Assembly (NCBI GenBank): GCA_937927695.1
Contig: CALBRU010000036.1
Location: forward strand, 1 to 9,983
From: an uncultured Thiomonas sp.
GTDB lineage: Bacteria > Pseudomonadota > Gammaproteobacteria > Burkholderiales > Burkholderiaceae_C
Direction: 5' to 3'
DNA: 9,983 bases
Position numbers and translations under genes: made by a program. Below are positions 6,129-9,983 of this stretch, piece by piece. Under the pieces are notes generated by a model. It was not told the origin of the DNA, searched no databases, and worked only from the letters and a program-made list of their open reading frames with translations. How positions within the stretch are numbered: the stretch's first letter is position 1; every line of letters begins with the position of its first letter.

Positions 6129-6563
6129 ATGTATAAAAAAATACTCGTCCCCACCGACGGTTCCGACACCGGGGCCAAAGTGATTCCCCATGCGGTAGCT
6201 TTGGCCAAAAGCTGTGGCGCTGCGGTGGTGGGCCTCAACGTCACCGACCCGTATCCCTACTCCGGCCTGGCCGAAACAGTGCCCATCACGGCGGACCAGT
6301 ACCGCGTGCACGTCACGCAAGAGGCGGAAGATGCCCTCAAGCCTCTGCAGGACGCCTGCAAAGCCGCTGATCTGGCCTTCGAGCCCATCATTGCCGAAGA
6401 CATCCACCCCTGGAAAGCCATGCTCGACGTGGCCAAGGACCGCGGTTGCGATCTGGTGGTGATCGCCTCCCACGGACGCCGCGGCATGCAAGCCCTGCTA
6501 CTGGGCAGCGAAACCCAGAAGCTTCTGACCCATTCCACCATTCCGGTACTGGTTCTGCGCTGA
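6129..6563 (+). CDS. Universal stress protein, UspA family (first of pair)
   Basis: Cytoplasmic single-domain Usp protein of 144 residues, likely nucleotide binding; the precise role is not known for most members. It opens with KKILVPTDGS (3-12), the first beta strand and loop of the fold, and carries the ATP-type motif ASHG-x9-GS (113-127) followed by T129, ending IPVLVLR. The first Gly of the G-x2-G motif is Ala here, a frequent variant. The ATG at 6129 has CGGAGA (6118-6123) at 5 nt spacing. It is 25 bp upstream of a second usp gene of identical length and about 40% identity by my ungapped count (58 of 144), so the two look like an old tandem duplication and an operon. Both share D-x-YPY-x-G at residues 40-46. 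Confidence 0.92.
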   Translation: MYKKILVPTDGSDTGAKVIPHAVALAKSCGAAVVGLNVTDPYPYSGLAETVPITADQYRVHVTQEAEDALKPLQDACKAADLAFEPIIAEDIHPWKAMLDVAKDRGCDLVVIASHGRRGMQALLLGSETQKLLTHSTIPVLVLR

Positions 6564-6588
6564 CCGGCCTTTCAAAAGGAGCACTCCC

Positions 6589-7023
6589 ATGTTCAACCAT
6601 CTACTCTTGTCCACCGACGGCTCAGAGCTTGCGGACAAGGCGCTGCCCTACACCATAGAGCTAGCGAAAAAGTTCGGCTCCAAAATCACCGTCTGCTCGG
6701 TCATCGATCTGTATCCCTACATCGGCGCGATTGAAGTCATGCCAGTCGGCATGGACCAGTGGCAGGACGAAGTACGCAAACAGGCCAACGTGGCGCTGCA
6801 GCATATGAGCGAGCGCATCAATGCGGCCGGGCTGAGTTGCGACACCGTGGTGGAAGAAGACGCCCAAGCCTGGCGCGGTCTGCTCGCCGCCGCCGAAAAG
6901 CAGGGCTGCGACGCCATTGTCATTGCCTCGCACGGCCGCAGCGGCATGACCTCGGCCATGCTGGGCAGCCAGACTTCACGGGTGCTGTCGCATTCCAAAC
7001 TGCCGGTGCTGGTCGTTCGCTGA
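6589..7023 (+). CDS. Universal stress protein, UspA family (second of pair)
   Basis: Also 144 residues, aligning without gaps to the gene before it. It begins FNHLLLSTDGS, has the nucleotide-loop motif ASHGRSGMTSAMLGS (113-127) and ends LPVLVVR. The ribosome binding site AAGGAG (6576-6581) is 7 nt before the ATG and is stronger than that of the first copy, so it may be made in equal or greater amount. Tandem Usp proteins may heterodimerise; that is inference. The gene ends in TGA and meets the leftward hydrolase gene at a shared hairpin. Confidence 0.92.
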   Translation: MFNHLLLSTDGSELADKALPYTIELAKKFGSKITVCSVIDLYPYIGAIEVMPVGMDQWQDEVRKQANVALQHMSERINAAGLSCDTVVEEDAQAWRGLLAAAEKQGCDAIVIASHGRSGMTSAMLGSQTSRVLSHSKLPVLVVR

Positions 7024-7039
7024 GAGCGTTGGCTCCCCA

Positions 7040-7065
7040 AAACTGCCTCAGCCGCTGAGCAGTTT
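7040..7065. terminator. Bidirectional terminator hairpin between uspA2 and the DLH gene
   Basis: AAACTGCCTCAG (7040-7051) pairs with CTGAGCAGTTT (7055-7065) with one bulged C and a CCG loop. Leftward transcripts read TTTT just after the stem, a plausible terminator for the hydrolase gene, whose last codons and TGA (7048-7050) lie inside the stem. Rightward the T run is only TTT, so termination for usp would be weaker. Confidence 0.6.
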
Positions 7066-8037
7066 GTCCACCGGGAACGTTTGCGGATACCCTATTTCCG
7101 TCTGACACATACCGTCCTGCGGCGGCTCGTCGGCGGCAGCTAAGGCAACCACCTGATGCTGACGCAGCCAGGCCAGCGCGCGGTTCCAGCCGTCCTGGGC
7201 GTCCTTGGCGTTGTAGCTGGGCCGGTAGTCGGCATGAAAACCGTGACCGGCGTCGGGATACACCACGATTTCGGACGCCTTGGCCGCAGCGCTGCCGTCG
7301 GCAAGCGCCTTGCGCATCTGCTCAACTGATTCCTGTGTGATGCCCTGGTCTTTCCCGCCGTAAAGACCGAGTACGGGCCCCTTGAGTTCCTTGACGATAT
7401 CCACCGGGTTCTTGGGCGCCAAGACAGAAGGCGTGCCGACCAGGCGGCCATACCAGGCCACGCACGCCTGTACCGGCGCATGTGCGCAGTAAAGCCACAC
7501 CATGCGTCCCCCCCAGCAGAACCCGGTGATGCCGACATGGTCCGCCTTGCCGCCATTGGCCAGCGCCCAGTTTCGGCAGGCGTCCAGATCCTGCATGACC
7601 TGGGCATCGGGCACTTTGGAGATGACCTTGCTCATTACCTCGGCGATGCTGCCATAGGCCATCGGATCGCCCTGCCGCACGAACAGATCGGGCGCCAGCG
7701 CGAGATAGCCTTGGTGCGCGAAGCGCCGCGCGACATCGGCGATGTACTCGTGCACCCCGAAAATCTCTGACACCACCAGGACCACGGCCAGATCGGTCTT
7801 GCCCTTGGGCTGCGCCCGGTAAACCGGAATCTTCTGACCGCCGGCTTCGATCTGCACCTCTCCGGCGAGCAGGCCGTCTGCAGAGGTTTGCACCACGGTC
7901 TGTGCAATCACCGGGCCTGCCGCTGCGGCGAAACCCACCCCCAGTGCGGTACGCACGAAATCACGCCGGGAAAGCTCGCCGTCGGGACGGCCCGGTGCGA
8001 GACTCTGGAATTGCGCCTTCAGATCTTCGTTCCACAT
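7048..8037 (-). CDS. Dienelactone hydrolase-family protein with Tat signal
   Basis: Alpha/beta hydrolase of the dienelactone hydrolase (carboxymethylenebutenolidase) family, 329 residues. The N terminus carries a twin-arginine signal, SRRDFV (23-28), then a hydrophobic stretch (about 29-45) with a likely cleavage after VIA, so the enzyme is probably periplasmic. The DLH catalytic set is present: Glu91 in SEIFG, nucleophile Cys174 in GFCWGG, Asp230 in GGKD, and His265 in AGHGF. After the normal domain end near residue 294 there is an extra tail of about 35 residues with one Cys (311). The ATG at 8035-8037 has an excellent ribosome binding site (AGAGGAGA on the minus strand, 8043-8050). Substrate unknown; classical DLH acts on dienelactone in chlorocatechol breakdown, but no such genes are here. 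It lies 76 bp after the DUF1415 gene. Confidence 0.9.
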   Translation of the reverse strand: MWNEDLKAQFQSLAPGRPDGELSRRDFVRTALGVGFAAAAGPVIAQTVVQTSADGLLAGEVQIEAGGQKIPVYRAQPKGKTDLAVVLVVSEIFGVHEYIADVARRFAHQGYLALAPDLFVRQGDPMAYGSIAEVMSKVISKVPDAQVMQDLDACRNWALANGGKADHVGITGFCWGGRMVWLYCAHAPVQACVAWYGRLVGTPSVLAPKNPVDIVKELKGPVLGLYGGKDQGITQESVEQMRKALADGSAAAKASEIVVYPDAGHGFHADYRPSYNAKDAQDGWNRALAWLRQHQVVALAAADEPPQDGMCQTEIGYPQTFPVDKLLSG

Positions 8038-8113
8038 CGCTGTCTCCTCTCGTCGAAATGTGAGTAAATGCTACAGAGAACCGATCCAGTGATGCAGATG
8101 GGGATAAATTGAC

Positions 8114-8686
8114 CTATTCCGCCCCGCGCCGACACTGCTCCAGCAACGCTGCGATGCCCTGCTTGCCGAGACGGCGCATCGTCGCCCGGTTGGCCTGGTA
8201 AATGGCGGCCGCTTCGGGAAAAGCAGTTACCGCGCGGTCGATGCTGGATTCTCGGATCAGATGCAGCATGGGAAACGGCGAGCGATTGGTCGCGTTGGTC
8301 ACGTCGTTCGGGCGAGCGCCGGCGAACCGATACTGCGGGTGAAAGCTGGCGATCTGCAGGAAGCCGAGCAGGCCAAGTTGTTCCAGCCTCTCGTCGGCCT
8401 CGTCGAGAAAAGCGTTGTACTGCGCGAAATGCACGAGCGTGTGCGGGTGAATGAGCAAGGTGGTCTCCACCTCGTCGGGCGCGGTGCGCATCAGCAGTTG
8501 CAGCTCATCGCCGAGGCTGCGCAGCAAGCCCTCGGGCGTCGTGGCCTCGCAGTGCGCATAGCGGATACGGCCTTTCACTTGCGGCGCCTTGGCAAAGGGG
8601 CACAGATTCAGCCCGATCACCATGCGGTCGACCCAGGCACGGGTCTGCGTCACGACGGGATCGTTGGGCGATTGCGGGCAGTTCAT
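8114..8686 (-). CDS. DUF1415 family protein
   Basis: Uncharacterised conserved protein typical of proteobacteria, recognised by GLNLCPFA near the N terminus, FHPQYRFAG in the middle and NRSPFPMLHLIRE followed by AFPEAAAIY. Function unknown; the conserved Cys and His residues in these motifs could bind a metal or be catalytic, which is inference. I chose ATG 8684-8686 (190 residues), 8 bp after the adenine deaminase stop. A GTG at 8711-8713 would add nine residues and overlap that gene by 19 bases. No clear ribosome binding site precedes either start, so coupling to the upstream gene is likely. Ends in TAG, the only normal amber stop in the window. Confidence 0.88.
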   Translation of the reverse strand: MNCPQSPNDPVVTQTRAWVDRMVIGLNLCPFAKAPQVKGRIRYAHCEATTPEGLLRSLGDELQLLMRTAPDEVETTLLIHPHTLVHFAQYNAFLDEADERLEQLGLLGFLQIASFHPQYRFAGARPNDVTNATNRSPFPMLHLIRESSIDRAVTAFPEAAAIYQANRATMRRLGKQGIAALLEQCRRGAE

Positions 8687-8694
8687 GCCGTGCG

Positions 8695-9765
8695 TCAAAC
8701 GGCTTGTCGCCACTGCGCATCGAGTTGCGCGATCCAGAGCGCCTTGTCGCCATCGGCGGCGAAGCTGGCTTCGAGGCTGTTGCGCAGCAACGCGTAGGCC
8801 TGCGCCGCACCCAAGGCGGGTTGCGCGGCAAACAGCTCGGTCAGGTTGTCGTTCACATACCCGCCGAAATACGCCGGATCATCGGAATTGACCGTGACTT
8901 TCAGCCCAGCGGCAAGCAGCTGCGGCAGATTGTGTTGCGCCAGATCGGGCACGACGCACAGCCGCACATTCGAAAGCGGGCAGACAGTGAGCGGCATCTG
9001 CTCGCGGGCCAGACGCTGCATCAAGGCCGGGTCTTCGCTGGCGCGCACGCCGTGGTCGATGCGCTCGACTTTCAGCACGTCAAGCGCACCCAGCACATAG
9101 GCCGGCGGGCCTTCTTCACCGGCATGCGCCACGGCATGCAGCCCCATTTCGCGGGCGCGGGCAAACACGCGGCTGAACTTCTCGGGGGGATTGCCGCGCT
9201 CGGACGAATCGAGCCCGATGCCGATGAGATGATCGAGCCAAGGCTGCGCTGCGTCGAGCATCTGCAAGGCGTCTTCTTCGGACAGGTGGCGCAGCACGCT
9301 CACAATCCAGCCGACGCTCAGCCCGAGTTCGTCCTGCGCCCGCTGCGCCGCCTGGATGAAAGCCGGCATGAACACCTCGAAACCGACGCCCCGCGCGGTA
9401 TGGCTCTGCGGGTCGAAAAACGGCTCCACGCGCACTACATGATCGCGCGCAGCGCGCTGGAAATAGGCCCAGGCCAGGTCGAAAAAATCCTGCTCGGTGC
9501 GCAGCACATCGCATCCGGCGTAATACAGATCGAGGAAGGACTGCAGGTCGGTGAAGGCATAGGCCTTGCGCAGCGCCTCGACATCGGCATACGGCAGCGA
9601 CACGCCGTTGCGCTGCGCCAGCGCAAAGATCAACTCCGGCTCCAGCGTGCCCTCGATATGCACATGCAATTCAGCCTTCGGGCTGACGCGCAGTAAATGG
9701 GCAACGCGCTCAACAGGCAAGGCGGTGATGTCTGGACGGGACGGGGTGAGGTTGTCTGAAATCAT
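8695..9765 (-). CDS. Adenine deaminase (adenosine deaminase family)
   Basis: Zinc-dependent amidohydrolase of 356 residues. It is probably an adenine deaminase, converting adenine to hypoxanthine for purine salvage. Numbered from the ATG at 9763-9765, metal and catalytic residues are HVH (His34, His36), His214 and Glu217 in AHAGEE, His238 in RIDHG, and Asp295 in NSDDPAYFGGY. The segments HIEGTLEPELIFALAQRN, FFDPQ, CPLSN and FLDLYYAG match the adenine-specific branch (Pseudomonas Pa0148 and yeast Aah1 type) better than true adenosine deaminases such as E. coli Add. No Shine-Dalgarno is seen; a TAAACT box ends 6 nt before the ATG, so the mRNA may be leaderless. A GTG two codons upstream is an alternative start. 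The DUF1415 gene follows almost without gap. Confidence 0.9.
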   Translation of the reverse strand: MISDNLTPSRPDITALPVERVAHLLRVSPKAELHVHIEGTLEPELIFALAQRNGVSLPYADVEALRKAYAFTDLQSFLDLYYAGCDVLRTEQDFFDLAWAYFQRAARDHVVRVEPFFDPQSHTARGVGFEVFMPAFIQAAQRAQDELGLSVGWIVSVLRHLSEEDALQMLDAAQPWLDHLIGIGLDSSERGNPPEKFSRVFARAREMGLHAVAHAGEEGPPAYVLGALDVLKVERIDHGVRASEDPALMQRLAREQMPLTVCPLSNVRLCVVPDLAQHNLPQLLAAGLKVTVNSDDPAYFGGYVNDNLTELFAAQPALGAAQAYALLRNSLEASFAADGDKALWIAQLDAQWRQAV

Positions 9766-9771
9766 TCGCAC

Positions 9772-9777
9772 AGTTTA
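9772..9777 (-). promoter_or_regulatory. Candidate -10 box for the adenine deaminase gene
   Basis: TAAACT on the minus strand, with a CTGCAT-like -35 17 bp upstream. It ends 6 nt before the predicted ATG at 9765, so transcription would begin at or next to the start codon, which fits the absence of a ribosome binding site. Match by eye only. Confidence 0.3.
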
Positions 9778-9834
9778 GGAGCAAGGCCTTGGAAATGCAG
9801 TTGTCTTCTCCCGAATTGCTCTCCTGCAACCCCC

Positions 9835-9864
9835 TTGCCCTTGCACTATGTTGTGCTTTACAAA
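9835..9864 (+). promoter_or_regulatory. Candidate promoter for the pirin-family gene
   Basis: TTGCCC (9835-9840) and TACAAA (9859-9864) are spaced by 18 bp, about 25 bp before the ribosome binding site CAGGAG (9877-9882). A moderate match by eye. Confidence 0.3.
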
Positions 9865-9888
9865 TTCACCGACCCACAGGAGCACGGC

Positions 9889-9983
9889 ATGATCGAACGC
9901 AGACCGTTTGAACAACTCGGCGGCGACCGCCTCGCCTGGCGGGACACGCGGCACCACTTTTCGTTTGCCGGGTATCACGACCC
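9889..9983 (+). CDS. Pirin-family protein, N-terminal part
   Basis: Starts at ATG 9889-9891, 6 nt after CAGGAG (9877-9882), and runs off the window after 31 codons. The translation begins MIERRPFEQLGG and contains the RHHFSF block with YHDP, which is the conserved amino end of pirin / YhhW-type bicupins. The metal-binding histidines and the second cupin would lie beyond the edge. Members are iron-binding proteins, some with quercetin dioxygenase activity; the role here cannot be judged. It is divergent from the adenine deaminase gene. Confidence 0.82.
   Translation, partial: MIERRPFEQLGGDRLAWRDTRHHFSFAGYHD

Noticed and set aside
8704..9696. 330-codon plus-strand ORF opposite adenine deaminase
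   Set aside because: Antisense shadow; the opposite strand carries the full amidohydrolase catalytic set.

Overview
The window reads as a high-GC betaproteobacterial chromosome, most likely order Burkholderiales. The protein sequences and the xseB-ispA-dxs linkage point that way. A Thiomonas-like genus is only a guess that I cannot test here. Coding density is high, no gap exceeds about 140 bases, and I see no rRNA, tRNA, CRISPR array or complete mobile element. Stop codons are almost all TGA.

Left block (about 73-3807, minus strand, transcribed leftward): xseB, ispA, dsbB, dxs. This is the familiar early-isoprenoid cluster (small exonuclease VII subunit, farnesyl diphosphate synthase, DXP synthase) with a disulfide-bond gene, dsbB, between ispA and dxs. 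The main anomaly of the window is here. The dxs frame is broken by an amber TAG at 241-243, yet the same frame continues for 55 clearly Dxs-like residues to a TGA at 73-75. It looks like a single CAG-to-TAG change, a sequencing error, or a read-through site.

Middle block (3943-7023, plus strand): a single-component-looking Rieske oxygenase alpha subunit, a 3-mercaptopyruvate-type sulfurtransferase, and two tandem UspA-family stress proteins. A short divergent promoter region (3808-3942) holds a clean inverted repeat. The terminator-like hairpin after the Rieske gene overlaps the only canonical start codon and ribosome binding site of the sulfurtransferase. The gap before the usp pair holds a four-codon mini-ORF with a very good ribosome binding site and an 11-bp tandem repeat.

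Right block (7048-9765, minus strand): adenine deaminase, a DUF1415 protein and a Tat-exported dienelactone hydrolase-family protein. It converges on uspA2 at a shared bidirectional hairpin. At the right edge a pirin-family gene starts on the plus strand and runs out of the window.

Most of the window is ordinary housekeeping and accessory metabolism. I do not see a coherent undescribed multi-gene system. The items worth checking are the broken dxs, the dsbB insertion into the isoprenoid cluster, the terminator/start overlap before the sulfurtransferase, and the orphan Rieske oxygenase.
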